36,981 nucleotides of DNA from JAVBJN01 sp031546985 (lineage in GTDB: Bacteria; Bacteroidota; Bacteroidia; Chitinophagales; Chitinophagaceae), in assembly GCA_031546985.1 (NCBI GenBank), contig JAVBJN010000047.1, forward strand, positions 1-36,981, in the 5' to 3' direction. A model generated the notes under the pieces. The model made no database searches and had not been told where the DNA came from. It saw only the letters and a list, made by a program, of their open reading frames with translations. The translations under genes and the position numbers were made by a program. Positions 25,183 through 33,561 of the stretch are shown here, in pieces. Position 1 is the first letter of the stretch. Each line of letters opens with the position of its first letter.

Positions 25183-25213
25183 AAAAAGGGGCCGCAATCT
25201 GCGACCCCTTTTT
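25183..25213 (-). terminator. Terminator of the OmpA/TSP3 gene
   Basis: A 13-bp stem with one wobble (25183-25195 with 25201-25213) ends in a U run on the minus strand, 22 bases after the stop at 25235. Confidence 0.87.
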
Positions 25214-25234
25214 ACAGGTTTATACTTACTAATA

Positions 25235-27481
25235 CTATTTCAGTTTCAGATCCATATCTACCCTGCGGTTTTTAGCTTTACCGGCAGCTGTTTTGTTGTC
25301 AGCTACAGGGCGTGTTTCGCCATAACCTTCAGAAGATAAGCGATCGGCGCTGATACCTTTAGAGATAAAGTATTCTTTTACAGATGCAGCGCGCTCTTTA
25401 GACAGTTGCAGGTTTTTGTCTGCAGAAGTCTGTCCTTTTTCCAGTTTCTTGAACTTGGTATTATCCGTATGACCTTCGATAGTCATGTTGTAATCGGCAT
25501 ACTCGTTCAGGATGGCTACAATCTCATCCAGCAGTTTGTATGATGCTGGTTTGATGGTGGCTTTACCCAGATCGAACTGGATAGCGGTGGCAGCAAACGC
25601 CAGGCGTTTCTTAACATCTGCACGCACTACAGGACAACCCTGGTTTTCTACAGGACCTGGTTTGGTAGGACATTTGTCTTCTGCATCAATCACACCATCA
25701 CCATCGGTATCGGGGCAACCTTGCTGAGAAATAGGACCTGCAACGGTAGGACATTTATCGTCTTTATCAGGCAAGCCATCACCATCGGTATCGGGGCAAC
25801 CATTAAACTGAGGCAAACCAATGGTGGTAGGACACTCATCAATGTTATCGGCTACACCATCGCCATCCGCATCGGGACAACCTTTGGCAGAAGCCACACC
25901 TGGCACATCAGGGCACTGATCGTCTTTATCCAGGATGCCATCACCATCTTTATCAGGGTTAGGACAACCTTTCAGCTCAGGTACACCTTTCTCGAATTTA
26001 CAGCTGTCGCGTTTATCCGATACCAGGTCACCATCGCTGTCTTTCTTACGTTTGTTGGCAATGCTGAATCTTGCACCAACATATACGTTTATCCCTTTGG
26101 AGTTGTTGTTCATAAAGGCAAGGATATCATCGGTACCAATCATGAAGAACCCGGCACGGGCACCAGCACCCATTTTAAAGTCCTGGCTGGTCATGTTATA
26201 GGTCATTGGTAAACCGAAGTCAAACACTTTACTTTCATAACGGGGGGTAAGCGTAATCTGGTTGTAAGAATAGTTACCGGGTTTGCCTTTGCTGGCCAGG
26301 TTACCTACAAACGATGCGTTTACATAAAAGCGTTTGTAAACGTTGTAATCCACACCCAACAGGAAAGTGGTAGGCAACATCATTTTGTTGGTAGCCGTGG
26401 TAGAATCGAGGGTAAAACCGTATTTCACCAGTGAATCTTTCAGATCGCCAAAGTTGGAAATAGAGCCTTCCAGGTTTTTGATCGGAATAATACCACTACC
26501 GGTAGCAGTGTATTGCTGCGTGTTTTTATAGGTCATTTTACCAAACCCGATATCCAGTACCGAGGCCGATACTTTCAGTTTGTATTTGTTTTTGCTGGGG
26601 TCGTACTGGGTTTTACCATCCATTTCGTAGAGGTAAGAAGCGTATTTGGGACGGAACTCATATACCAATCCCACATCGCCGCCAAAACCGGTACCGGCCG
26701 CGCCGCCAAAGAAGTAATCGAAGAAGCCGCTTACCGAGCTGATGTTGTTGATCTGCTCAATAATATCGCCCTGTACGTTGGAGCTGAATTTAAGATCCGA
26801 CTGGCTCATGTTTACGGTATCACCGGCGGCATTATAGGTACCTACCAGGGTATTACCGTTCATATTGGCATATTTAATGCCGCGCAGGTAGCGCAGGGTT
26901 ACACCACCTTTCAGAAAGTGCTGTTTTTTATCGACCAGCACACCACCCCAGCTCAGGCCGAGGTCAGATACAGTATTGCCACTGTAATCGTAACCATTGC
27001 GGTCGTTAATGGTACGGTCTTGCGTCAGGTCAATATTGTTGCCTTCGGCCAGCAGCCCAAACAGGTGCGAGTCAAAATCGTGCAGCTGGTTCATAAACCT
27101 TACACGGGTACTCAGACCAATGCTGTGTTTGGAGTTGATGGAATAAAAAGCCGAAGGGCCTCTCAGTTCCAGGAACGGGATCTGCGCAGAAACAGAAGGA
27201 TCGTTGAGTTTGATATAATTGGCCAATTGAATATCATCTCCATTTCTTACATCCCGGAAGATGTCCCGAAACGGGAGATTCGTCATGGTATTGTTACCCA
27301 ACGCGTTAATGGAAAAAATTTCCACGGCAAGTTTGTGCCGGGAATCTGCAATGTTGGCTGGATTGAGATACATCCCCTGAGTGCCCGACCAGTTACTGTT
27401 GGCAATGCCAAAGTAACGCTGGGCCTGAACCGCCTGCGTTACTGCGCACAGTAAAGCAGCTGATAGTAGAACCTTTTTCAT
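25235..27481 (-). CDS. OmpA-family outer-membrane protein with thrombospondin type 3 repeats
   Basis: This 748-residue protein starts at ATG 27481 with a signal peptide (1-20, AVQA/QRYFG). Residues 20 to about 480 form a predicted outer-membrane beta-barrel of the kind annotated DUF5723 (NSNWSGTQGMYLNPANIAD). Then five thrombospondin type 3 calcium-binding repeats follow, each like GCPDTDGDGLPDKDDKCP. The last ~120 residues are an OmpA peptidoglycan-binding domain (IQFDLGKATIKP; IEGHTDNT; LSKERAASV; GYGETRPVADN; NRRVDMDL). It should tie the outer membrane to the cell wall. The repeated DNA of the TSP3 region could vary in copy number. Confidence 0.92.
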   Translation of the reverse strand: MKKVLLSAALLCAVTQAVQAQRYFGIANSNWSGTQGMYLNPANIADSRHKLAVEIFSINALGNNTMTNLPFRDIFRDVRNGDDIQLANYIKLNDPSVSAQIPFLELRGPSAFYSINSKHSIGLSTRVRFMNQLHDFDSHLFGLLAEGNNIDLTQDRTINDRNGYDYSGNTVSDLGLSWGGVLVDKKQHFLKGGVTLRYLRGIKYANMNGNTLVGTYNAAGDTVNMSQSDLKFSSNVQGDIIEQINNISSVSGFFDYFFGGAAGTGFGGDVGLVYEFRPKYASYLYEMDGKTQYDPSKNKYKLKVSASVLDIGFGKMTYKNTQQYTATGSGIIPIKNLEGSISNFGDLKDSLVKYGFTLDSTTATNKMMLPTTFLLGVDYNVYKRFYVNASFVGNLASKGKPGNYSYNQITLTPRYESKVFDFGLPMTYNMTSQDFKMGAGARAGFFMIGTDDILAFMNNNSKGINVYVGARFSIANKRKKDSDGDLVSDKRDSCKFEKGVPELKGCPNPDKDGDGILDKDDQCPDVPGVASAKGCPDADGDGVADNIDECPTTIGLPQFNGCPDTDGDGLPDKDDKCPTVAGPISQQGCPDTDGDGVIDAEDKCPTKPGPVENQGCPVVRADVKKRLAFAATAIQFDLGKATIKPASYKLLDEIVAILNEYADYNMTIEGHTDNTKFKKLEKGQTSADKNLQLSKERAASVKEYFISKGISADRLSSEGYGETRPVADNKTAAGKAKNRRVDMDLKLK

Positions 27482-27498
27482 AAGCAAATATGTTTGAG

Positions 27499-27506
27499 CA
27501 AAAGTA
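27499..27506 (-). promoter_or_regulatory. Possible -7 element of the OmpA/TSP3 gene
   Basis: TACTTTTG on the minus strand fits TAnnTTTG, 17 bases before the ATG at 27481. The -33 element is not clear. Confidence 0.4.
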
Positions 27507-27552
27507 ACATATTTATTTTTGCCATTACTAATTCAAGTTCTTACAATATAAT

Positions 27553-27593
27553 ATAAAAGCAAAAGCCACCTATACGGGGGCTTTTGCTTTTAT
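27553..27593 (-). terminator. Terminator of ahcY
   Basis: A perfect 15-bp stem (27553-27567 with 27579-27593), U-rich in its last part on the minus strand, lies about 20 bases after the ahcY stop. Confidence 0.87.
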
Positions 27594-27613
27594 AACTAAA
27601 CTTATCGTAACGA

Positions 27614-28942
27614 CTAGTAACGGTAGTGCTCGCTTTTGTAAGGACCTTCTACTGCTACGCCGATGTAAGAAGCTTGTTGCTCAGACAGTACATCCAGGTC
27701 TACACCCACTTTAGCGAGGTGCAGGCGGGCTACTTTCTCATCCAGGTGCTTAGGCAGAACGTATACTTTGTTCTCATACTGAGATCTGTTGGTATACAGT
27801 TCGATCTGAGCCAGTGTCTGGTTGGTGAAAGAGTTGCTCATTACAAAGGAAGGGTGACCCATAGCACAACCCAGGTTTACCAGGCGGCCTTCTGCCAGTA
27901 CGATGATATCTTTACCTTCGATGGTATATTTATCAACCTGAGGTTTGATGGTGTCTTTGGTAGTACCATAAGCGCCATTCAACCAGGCCATATCGATTTC
28001 GTTATCAAAGTGACCGATGTTGCAAACGATCGCTTTGTCTTTCATCAGGCGGAAGTGTGCTTCGCTGATGATGTTGTAGTTACCGGTAGCGGTTACGATG
28101 ATGTCTGCTTCTTTTACAGCATCAATCATTTTTTTCACTTCGTAACCTTCCATTGCAGCCTGCAGAGCGCAGATCGGATCAATTTCGGTAACGATTACAC
28201 GGCAACCTGAGCTGCGCAGAGACTCGGCAGAACCTTTTCCTACATCACCAAAACCAGCTACAACAGCTACTTTACCAGCCATCATAATATCGGTAGCACG
28301 ACGGATCGCATCTACGCAACTTTCGCGGCAACCGTATTTGTTGTCGAATTTAGATTTGGTAACAGAGTCGTTCACGTTAATAGCGGGAACAGCCAGGGTA
28401 CCGTTTTTCATTCTTTCGTACAGGCGGTGAACACCGGTAGTGGTTTCTTCGCTGATACCACCAATGTGCTGCACCAGTTCAGGATATTGGTCCAGTACTA
28501 CGTTGGTCAGGTCGCCACCGTCGTCCAGGATCATATTCAGTGGTTTGTCTTCAGAACCAAAGAACAGGGTTTGTTCAATACACCAGTTGTATTCTTCTTC
28601 GTTCATACCTTTCCAGGCAAATACAGGGATACCGGCAGCAGCGATAGCGGCAGCAGCGTGATCCTGGGTAGAGAAGATGTTGCAAGAGCTCCAGCGTACT
28701 TCAGCACCCAGTTCTACCAGGGTTTCGATCAGTACAGCAGTCTGGATGGTCATGTGCAGGCAACCAGTTACACGGGCACCTTTCAGGGGTTTCTGAGCAC
28801 CATATTCGGCACGCAGGGCCATCAGACCCGGCATTTCAGCTTCAGCAAGTGTAATTTCTTTACGACCCCATTCAGCCAGCGACATATCTTTTACTTTGTA
28901 CGTCAGGCTAAAATCGATATTAGCTTTGGATGCAGTTGACAT
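27614..28942 (-). CDS. ahcY: Adenosylhomocysteinase
   Basis: This 442-residue NAD-dependent enzyme hydrolyses S-adenosylhomocysteine to adenosine and homocysteine, relieving product inhibition of methyltransferases. Features include MTIQTAVLIETLVELGAEV, FSTQDHAAAAIA, DDGGDL for substrate binding, the NAD loop GFGDVGKGSA, and the C-terminal LDVLSEQQASYIGV with YKSEHYRY at the very end. The length fits bacterial SAHases. The promoter predicts a leader of only about 20 bases, so an SAH riboswitch is not present. Confidence 0.97.
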   Translation of the reverse strand: MSTASKANIDFSLTYKVKDMSLAEWGRKEITLAEAEMPGLMALRAEYGAQKPLKGARVTGCLHMTIQTAVLIETLVELGAEVRWSSCNIFSTQDHAAAAIAAAGIPVFAWKGMNEEEYNWCIEQTLFFGSEDKPLNMILDDGGDLTNVVLDQYPELVQHIGGISEETTTGVHRLYERMKNGTLAVPAINVNDSVTKSKFDNKYGCRESCVDAIRRATDIMMAGKVAVVAGFGDVGKGSAESLRSSGCRVIVTEIDPICALQAAMEGYEVKKMIDAVKEADIIVTATGNYNIISEAHFRLMKDKAIVCNIGHFDNEIDMAWLNGAYGTTKDTIKPQVDKYTIEGKDIIVLAEGRLVNLGCAMGHPSFVMSNSFTNQTLAQIELYTNRSQYENKVYVLPKHLDEKVARLHLAKVGVDLDVLSEQQASYIGVAVEGPYKSEHYRY

Positions 28943-28964
28943 ATTTTTGATTTTGAAATTTTTG

Positions 28965-28995
28965 CAAAGTTATTTTATTCTCCAAAGAACAGCAA
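28965..28995 (-). promoter_or_regulatory. Promoter of ahcY
   Basis: TAACTTTG (28965-28972) with TTG of a TTTTTG run (28993-28995) 20 bases upstream fits the Bacteroidetes primary sigma consensus. Transcription should start about 20 bases before the ATG. Confidence 0.6.
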
Positions 28996-29075
28996 AAACC
29001 AGCACTTTTTTTACCCAATTGTTACGCAAATCCTACCTTTAACGTTTATTAACAATAATCAACCTGTATTAGTTT

Positions 29076-29819
29076 ATGCAACAGAGCAATTTCCGTGTTA
29101 TTACGGCTATCCTTATCGTGCTGGGTATTATTGCCGGCTCCCTGGTTATGAGAAGCGCTTACATTTATAAGTTCCGCCAGCAGGAAACGGTAAGTGTAAC
29201 CGGCGCTGCCGAACACAATTTCGTAGCCGACCTTATTGTATGGAGCGGCACCTATTCTAAAAACGCGATGGATCTTAGAGAGGCTTATGCAGCCCTGAAA
29301 CAGGATGAGCAAAAAGTACGCAGCTACCTGCAAAGCAAAGGCGTAAGCCCTAACGATGTGGTAACCTCGGCTGTAAATACCGAAAAACAATTTGCTTACC
29401 AGCATGATGAAAACGGCCGCCAGATTGGGTCTACCTTTGCCGGATACCGCCTGCAGCAAACGGTTAAAGTACAGTCTAAAGAGATTGAAAAAGTAGAGAA
29501 AATCTCGCGCGAGATTACCGAGCTTATTGAGAATGGTGTAGAACTGACCAGTGCCGAGCCACAGTATTTTTATACCAAACTCTCTGAACTTAAGATAGAT
29601 CTGCTGGCCAAAGCATCGGCCGATGGCAAGATCCGGGCAGAAACCATTGCCAAAAATGCAAGCAACAAACTGGGTGCGCTTAAAAAAGCACAAATGGGTA
29701 TTTTCCAGATCATTGGGCAAAATACCAATGAAGATTACTCTTATGGCGGCGCCTTTAATACCTCCAGCAAAAACAAAACGGCTACCATTACCATCAAAAT
29801 GGAATTTGCCGCCGATTAA
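29076..29819 (+). CDS. SIMPL domain-containing membrane-anchored protein
   Basis: This 247-residue protein has one N-terminal membrane helix (about 8-28) and a periplasmic SIMPL (DUF541) domain. The domain opens with ETVSVTGAAEHNFVADLIVW and shows the usual long helix, LKQDEQKVRSYLQSKGV, then GYRLQQTVKV and the end KNKTATITIKMEF. Proteins of this family are oligomeric and their function is poorly known. It is divergent from ahcY and stands alone, ending at a strong terminator. Confidence 0.9.
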   Translation: MQQSNFRVITAILIVLGIIAGSLVMRSAYIYKFRQQETVSVTGAAEHNFVADLIVWSGTYSKNAMDLREAYAALKQDEQKVRSYLQSKGVSPNDVVTSAVNTEKQFAYQHDENGRQIGSTFAGYRLQQTVKVQSKEIEKVEKISREITELIENGVELTSAEPQYFYTKLSELKIDLLAKASADGKIRAETIAKNASNKLGALKKAQMGIFQIIGQNTNEDYSYGGAFNTSSKNKTATITIKMEFAAD

Positions 29820-29844
29820 GCATCGTTCAACCTTATTTGAGATA

Positions 29845-29886
29845 AACAAAACTGCCGGACCAAATTGCTCCGGCAGTTTTGTTTTA
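29845..29886. terminator. Bidirectional terminator
   Basis: A perfect 15-bp stem (29845-29859 with 29869-29883) with T-rich and A-rich ends lies between the convergent SIMPL and PrsW genes. Confidence 0.88.
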
Positions 29887-29924
29887 TAGTAATTTTTAAA
29901 CCCAGGTTGCTTACAACCCTATTC

Positions 29925-30677
29925 TTATTTCTCCAATTTTCGGCTACCGTGCGCATCGTGGTGCAACTGCTCCGACAGATCGCGGTGCCCTTTAATAGCC
30001 CTGCGGGAAAGCCGGATGGCGATAATGAGCGATATAACCGCACCTATCACTGAGAAACTGCGGTTTACAAACAACGAAAAATCGTACGCCCCATGGAAGA
30101 ACACCGCCAGCGCCAGGCCTTTAAACAGATCGGCTTTCTCGTGCGGCGGGTTAAATTTGGCACGGCCTACAAAGTAGCCCATCATTACCGCAAAAGTAGC
30201 GTGGGCGGGCACCGCCAGGAAACTGCGCATAACGCCCGTAAGCGCTCCGTTCTGTAATACATAAAAGATGTTTTCGAAAGTGGCAAAACCCATTCCGATC
30301 ATCATGGCATACACAATACCATCCAGCGGCTCATCGAAATAAGGTAGGCGGTAAGCATAATACCTCAGAAACAGGAACTTGCACAACTCTTCGCTCAACC
30401 CTACCACCAGCCAGGCAAATACGGCCACACTGCGGGCTTCAGACGACAGGATGTCTACTTCCATTCCACCGTTGATCCAGGTCATAACCGGGTAGCCCAG
30501 CGAATGCAGCACACCCTGCCCTACCGATTCCAAAAAAACTGCCGGCAGGCAACTGAGTGCGCCCAGCAAAAAACAAATAAGCAGTTTACTAAACGGCTCC
30601 CGGTTGTACTTATCTTTCAGATAAATGTAGAGTATAAACGCCAGGCCGGGCGCTATGGCCAGCAGGAACAGGATCAT
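29925..30677 (-). CDS. PrsW-family intramembrane metalloprotease
   Basis: This 250-residue protein has about seven membrane helices and the PrsW/CPBP-like motifs: SEELCK with Glu96 and Glu97, FATFENIFY at 131-139, HATFAVMMGYFVG with His159, and FFHGAYDF with His195. In Bacillus PrsW starts the cutting of an anti-sigma factor; the substrate here is unknown. Its ATG overlaps the PolX-like stop by four bases, so the two are translationally coupled. Confidence 0.9.
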   Translation of the reverse strand: MILFLLAIAPGLAFILYIYLKDKYNREPFSKLLICFLLGALSCLPAVFLESVGQGVLHSLGYPVMTWINGGMEVDILSSEARSVAVFAWLVVGLSEELCKFLFLRYYAYRLPYFDEPLDGIVYAMMIGMGFATFENIFYVLQNGALTGVMRSFLAVPAHATFAVMMGYFVGRAKFNPPHEKADLFKGLALAVFFHGAYDFSLFVNRSFSVIGAVISLIIAIRLSRRAIKGHRDLSEQLHHDAHGSRKLEK

Positions 30678-32344
30678 ACCGACAGGGTTTTACGTTTGTT
30701 CTTTTGTCTAACTATAAAAGCTTCCATACCCACACGGTCAAAACTGCTCAGGTTAGCGGCAGCGGTGAGTCCGCCCTTTTGCGCGCTGAGCACACCATAT
30801 TTCACATCTTTATACCCTTCTACACTGTGCGCATCCGGATCGATGGAAAGCAGTACTCCCTGCTCCATTGCGTAAGGAATCCAGGCCCAATCCATATCCA
30901 GGCGCCTGGGGTGCGCGTTAATCTCAATTACCACATCATATTCCTTACAAGCGTCTATGATCAGCTTATGATCTACCGGAAAACCCGGGCGGCTCAGCAA
31001 CAGCCGGCCAGTCATATGCCCGAGGATAGAAGTATACGGATTCTGAATGGCCGTCAGCACCCTTTGCATGGCTTTTTCGGGGCTCATTTTAAGGTTGCTG
31101 TGCACCGAGGCGATAACCAGGTCAAAGGTATCGAGCACCGCTTCGGGGTAGTCGAGGCTGCCATCGTTCAGAATATCCGATTCTATGCTTTTGAAAATCT
31201 TAAAGTTGGTAAAGCCATCATTCAGGGAATCAATCAGGTTATGCTGCTCCCGAATGCGGTCGGCCTTTAATCCATTGGCATAAAAAGCAGTTTGGGAGTG
31301 ATCGGAAATAACCAGGTATTCCAATCCCTGATCGATGCAGGCTTTAGCCATTTCGGGCAGTGTATGTACCCCATCGCTCCAGTTGGAGTGGCTGTGGATA
31401 ATGCCTTTTACATCGCCAGGCTGGATCAGCGCATCGGTTTGCTGTGGTTTGGTCAGCGGGTATACTTCCCGGTGTACCGGTTCGGTCCAGGGCAATTGCA
31501 GCGCCTCAAATATGGCAGCTTCGGTTTCAGCTTCCGGTACAGTAGCCTCACCAATCTCTTTTGCCAGCCATGCCTCCGAAGCAGTGGTCAGGAACTGTGT
31601 ACGGGCAAAACTTGCTGGCGTTGTACTATAAAACCAAACCGGGAATCCATTGGCGTTCTTCATTTTCAAAACGCCGGCTTCCGCACTTTCTGTAACCAGC
31701 CCCTGCGCCTCCCACAAAGATTGCAATGCTGCCAATGGCGCCGTCGTCGCCCATTCCAGGCACTCAATAATGTCGCATTGGCGGCGAAAAGCGCCACTTA
31801 CTTCATGCCTGTCCATCGGAAATTGTTTGCCCAGCCAAACCAGCATTTCCGCGGTCATATTTTCGACCTGGGCATAGAGGTGCTTGCCCATATTACCCAG
31901 GTAGTATTCTATTTGTTGCAGAATATTCTGCTGTGTTTTTTCGCCAAATCCTTTGAGCAGCGTAAGGCGGTTTTCGTTGCAGGCATACATCAGTTCGCCC
32001 AGCGATTCTACACCCAGCTCATTCCAGATTACAGCAATTTTCTTGGGGCCTAATCCCTTAATGCGCATCATTTCTATAATACCTTCGGGGGTGCGGCCTA
32101 TGAGCTCCTCCAACCCCAGGATCTTGCCGGTGGTAAGCAATTCGGTAATGGCGCGGGCGGTAGAATCGCCAATGCCTTTGATCTTGCTCAGCTCGGCGGC
32201 AGGCACCTGCTGCAGCGGATCGGGAAGGCGGTCTATGGTAAAAGCGGCGCTTGCGTATGATTTGGCTTTAAAACTGTTTTCTCCGTGAATGTCCATCAGT
32301 TTAGCCCAAAGGCTAAAATATTCTGATATTGAACCGTTGTCCAT
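30674..32344 (-). CDS. PolX-like protein: HhH, degenerate polymerase and PHP domains
   Basis: This 556-residue protein has the layout of bacterial DNA polymerase X: helix-hairpin-helix repeats (KIKGIG 54-59, IKGLGPKK 95-102, LLKGFGEKT 129-137), a Pol X-like middle, and a C-terminal PHP domain. The PHP metal motifs look intact (HSHSNWSDG 317-325, SDHS 347-350, ASVHSN, INAHPRR, DPDAHS). The palm motif is altered: after AFRR at 185-188 the usual five residues and D-x-D are reduced to CDIIE, and the third Asp region reads PVWFY. Polymerase activity is therefore doubtful, while exonuclease or phosphoesterase activity is likely. Start is ATG 32344; a longer frame would run through the terminator at 32382. 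Confidence 0.88.
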   Translation of the reverse strand: MDNGSISEYFSLWAKLMDIHGENSFKAKSYASAAFTIDRLPDPLQQVPAAELSKIKGIGDSTARAITELLTTGKILGLEELIGRTPEGIIEMMRIKGLGPKKIAVIWNELGVESLGELMYACNENRLTLLKGFGEKTQQNILQQIEYYLGNMGKHLYAQVENMTAEMLVWLGKQFPMDRHEVSGAFRRQCDIIECLEWATTAPLAALQSLWEAQGLVTESAEAGVLKMKNANGFPVWFYSTTPASFARTQFLTTASEAWLAKEIGEATVPEAETEAAIFEALQLPWTEPVHREVYPLTKPQQTDALIQPGDVKGIIHSHSNWSDGVHTLPEMAKACIDQGLEYLVISDHSQTAFYANGLKADRIREQHNLIDSLNDGFTNFKIFKSIESDILNDGSLDYPEAVLDTFDLVIASVHSNLKMSPEKAMQRVLTAIQNPYTSILGHMTGRLLLSRPGFPVDHKLIIDACKEYDVVIEINAHPRRLDMDWAWIPYAMEQGVLLSIDPDAHSVEGYKDVKYGVLSAQKGGLTAAANLSSFDRVGMEAFIVRQKNKRKTLSV

Positions 32345-32381
32345 GCTTTTTCTTTTGCGTGAAAATACTAACAATGTTGCA

Positions 32382-32414
32382 TAAAAAAAGAGAACCCCGG
32401 GAACGGGGTTCTCT
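32382..32414 (-). terminator. Terminator of the histone-like gene
   Basis: A perfect 10-bp stem (32389-32398 with 32405-32414), loop of six, and a run of seven U on the minus strand lie 25 bases after the stop at 32439. Confidence 0.9.
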
Positions 32415-32438
32415 ATTAAAAGCAAAGAAAATTTAAAA

Positions 32439-32822
32439 TTAATCAGCTTTAGGCATAGACGCTTTTTTAGGAGCGGCTTTCTTTGCAGCAGCTTTTTTAG
32501 GAGCAGCTTTTTTCGCTGGTGCAGCCTTTTTAGCTGGTGCAGCTTTTTTCGCAGCAGCCTTTTTAGCTGGAGCGGCTTTTTTCGCTGGTGCAGCTTTCTT
32601 AGCTGGTGCAGCCTTTTTAGCAGCGGCTTTTTTAGGAGCAGCTTTTTTCGCTGGTGCAGCTTTTTTAGCAGCGGCTTTTTTAGGAGCAGCTTTTTTTGCT
32701 GGTGCAGCTTTTTTTGCAGCAGCCTTTTTAGGGGCAGCTTTTTTTGCTGGCGCAGCCTTTTTGGCTGGCGCAGCTTTTTTTGCAGCAGCCTTCTTAGGGG
32801 CAGCTTTTTTTGCTGTTGCCAT
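32439..32822 (-). CDS. Histone H1-like Lys/Ala/Pro repeat protein
   Basis: This 127-residue protein is almost only Ala, Lys and Pro, in short units such as AAPKK, AAAKK and AAPAKK, with a non-repeat start (MATAKK) and end (ASMPKAD). Such tails resemble histone H1 C-terminal domains and bacterial HU/Hc1-type extensions, and should bind nucleic acid without a fixed fold. The whole gene is a low-complexity tandem repeat, so its length may change by slippage. It lies 68 bases after rpmA on the same strand, without a visible terminator in between, so it is probably in the ribosomal operon. Its target could be DNA or RNA. Confidence 0.85.
   Translation of the reverse strand: MATAKKAAPKKAAAKKAAPAKKAAPAKKAAPKKAAAKKAAPAKKAAPKKAAAKKAAPAKKAAPKKAAAKKAAPAKKAAPAKKAAPAKKAAAKKAAPAKKAAPAKKAAPKKAAAKKAAPKKASMPKAD
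32457..32818. repeat. Coding low-complexity repeat of 15-18 bp units
   Basis: The DNA repeats units ending in GCAGC(T/C)TTTTT(T/A) with Ala-Lys and Pro codons, with small base changes. It makes up nearly all of the histone-like gene. Confidence 0.8.
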
Positions 32823-32890
32823 CGCTTTGAATTTTAGGGTTAGTAAATATGGGTTATTAAAGAACTTATGGCAAAATTTAAAACAGCTTA

Positions 32891-33163
32891 TTATGCTTCT
32901 GCAGCAACATCAATCGGGCTAATGGAAACAAAAGTTTTGTTGCCTTTGCCTTTCTTAAATTCAACTAAACCATTGGTCAGAGCGAAGATTGTAAAATCTT
33001 TACCCAGTCCAACGTTATTACCAGGATGGTAAACAGTACCACGCTGACGCAGAATGATGTTACCTGCAATAGCTGGCTGGCCTCCGAAAATTTTCACGCC
33101 CAGACGTTTGCTGTGCGAATCGCGACCGTTCTTAACACTACCTTCACCTTTTTTGTGAGCCAT
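32891..33163 (-). CDS. rpmA: 50S ribosomal protein L27
   Basis: This 90-residue protein is L27, which reaches the peptidyl-transferase centre. It begins MAHKKGEGSVKNGRDSHSKR and contains GVKIFGGQPAIAGNIILRQRG and YHPGNNVGLGKD, all standard. The N-terminus has no cleavable extension. It follows rplU by 36 bases in the usual L21-L27 order. Confidence 0.98.
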   Translation of the reverse strand: MAHKKGEGSVKNGRDSHSKRLGVKIFGGQPAIAGNIILRQRGTVYHPGNNVGLGKDFTIFALTNGLVEFKKGKGNKTFVSISPIDVAAEA

Positions 33164-33198
33164 CTTATTCGGTATTTACTATTTAAAGATATAAAAAA

Positions 33199-33492
33199 TT
33201 ATTGAATGTCTTCAATTCTGATTTTAGAATAAGTTTGGCGGAAACCAAGCTTCTTCCTAAAACCTTTACGACGTTTCATTTTGAAGGCAATAACTTTATC
33301 ACCTTTTACAACGTCAACAATTTCGGCTTTAACTAAGCCTTTATTAAATGAAAGGTTTCCATCAGTGTTAACCATTAACACTTCTGAAAATTCTACCTTG
33401 TCCCCTACGGTGCCGCCCAGGTGATAAACGAAAATCTGGTCATCTTTTTTCACCTTATATTGCTGGCCGCCTATTTTTACAACTGCGTACAT
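33199..33492 (-). CDS. rplU: 50S ribosomal protein L21
   Basis: This 97-residue protein is L21, with MYAVVKIGGQQYKVKKDD at the start and KVIAFKMKRRKGFRKKLGFRQ near the end for 23S rRNA binding. It is the first gene of rplU-rpmA and probably of the histone-like gene. A well-formed promoter lies immediately upstream. Confidence 0.98.
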   Translation of the reverse strand: MYAVVKIGGQQYKVKKDDQIFVYHLGGTVGDKVEFSEVLMVNTDGNLSFNKGLVKAEIVDVVKGDKVIAFKMKRRKGFRKKLGFRQTYSKIRIEDIQ

Positions 33493-33515
33493 AGCTTTCC
33501 AAAAATAATTTCGTG

Positions 33516-33547
33516 CAAAGGTAATATTACTTTTCTAATACAGCAAA
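33516..33547 (-). promoter_or_regulatory. Promoter of rplU-rpmA
   Basis: TACCTTTG (33516-33523) and TTTG (33544-33547) are spaced by 20 bases, as in Bacteroidetes housekeeping promoters. Transcription should start about 15-20 bases before the rplU ATG. Confidence 0.7.
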
Positions 33548-33561
33548 CTTATTTAAAAGTT

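Noticed and set aside
26513..27454. 313-codon open frame on the plus strand
   Set aside because: It is antisense to the OmpA/TSP3 barrel gene and has no recognisable protein features.
28943..29075. SAH riboswitch upstream of ahcY
   Set aside because: The promoter predicts a leader of about 20 bases, too short for a riboswitch.
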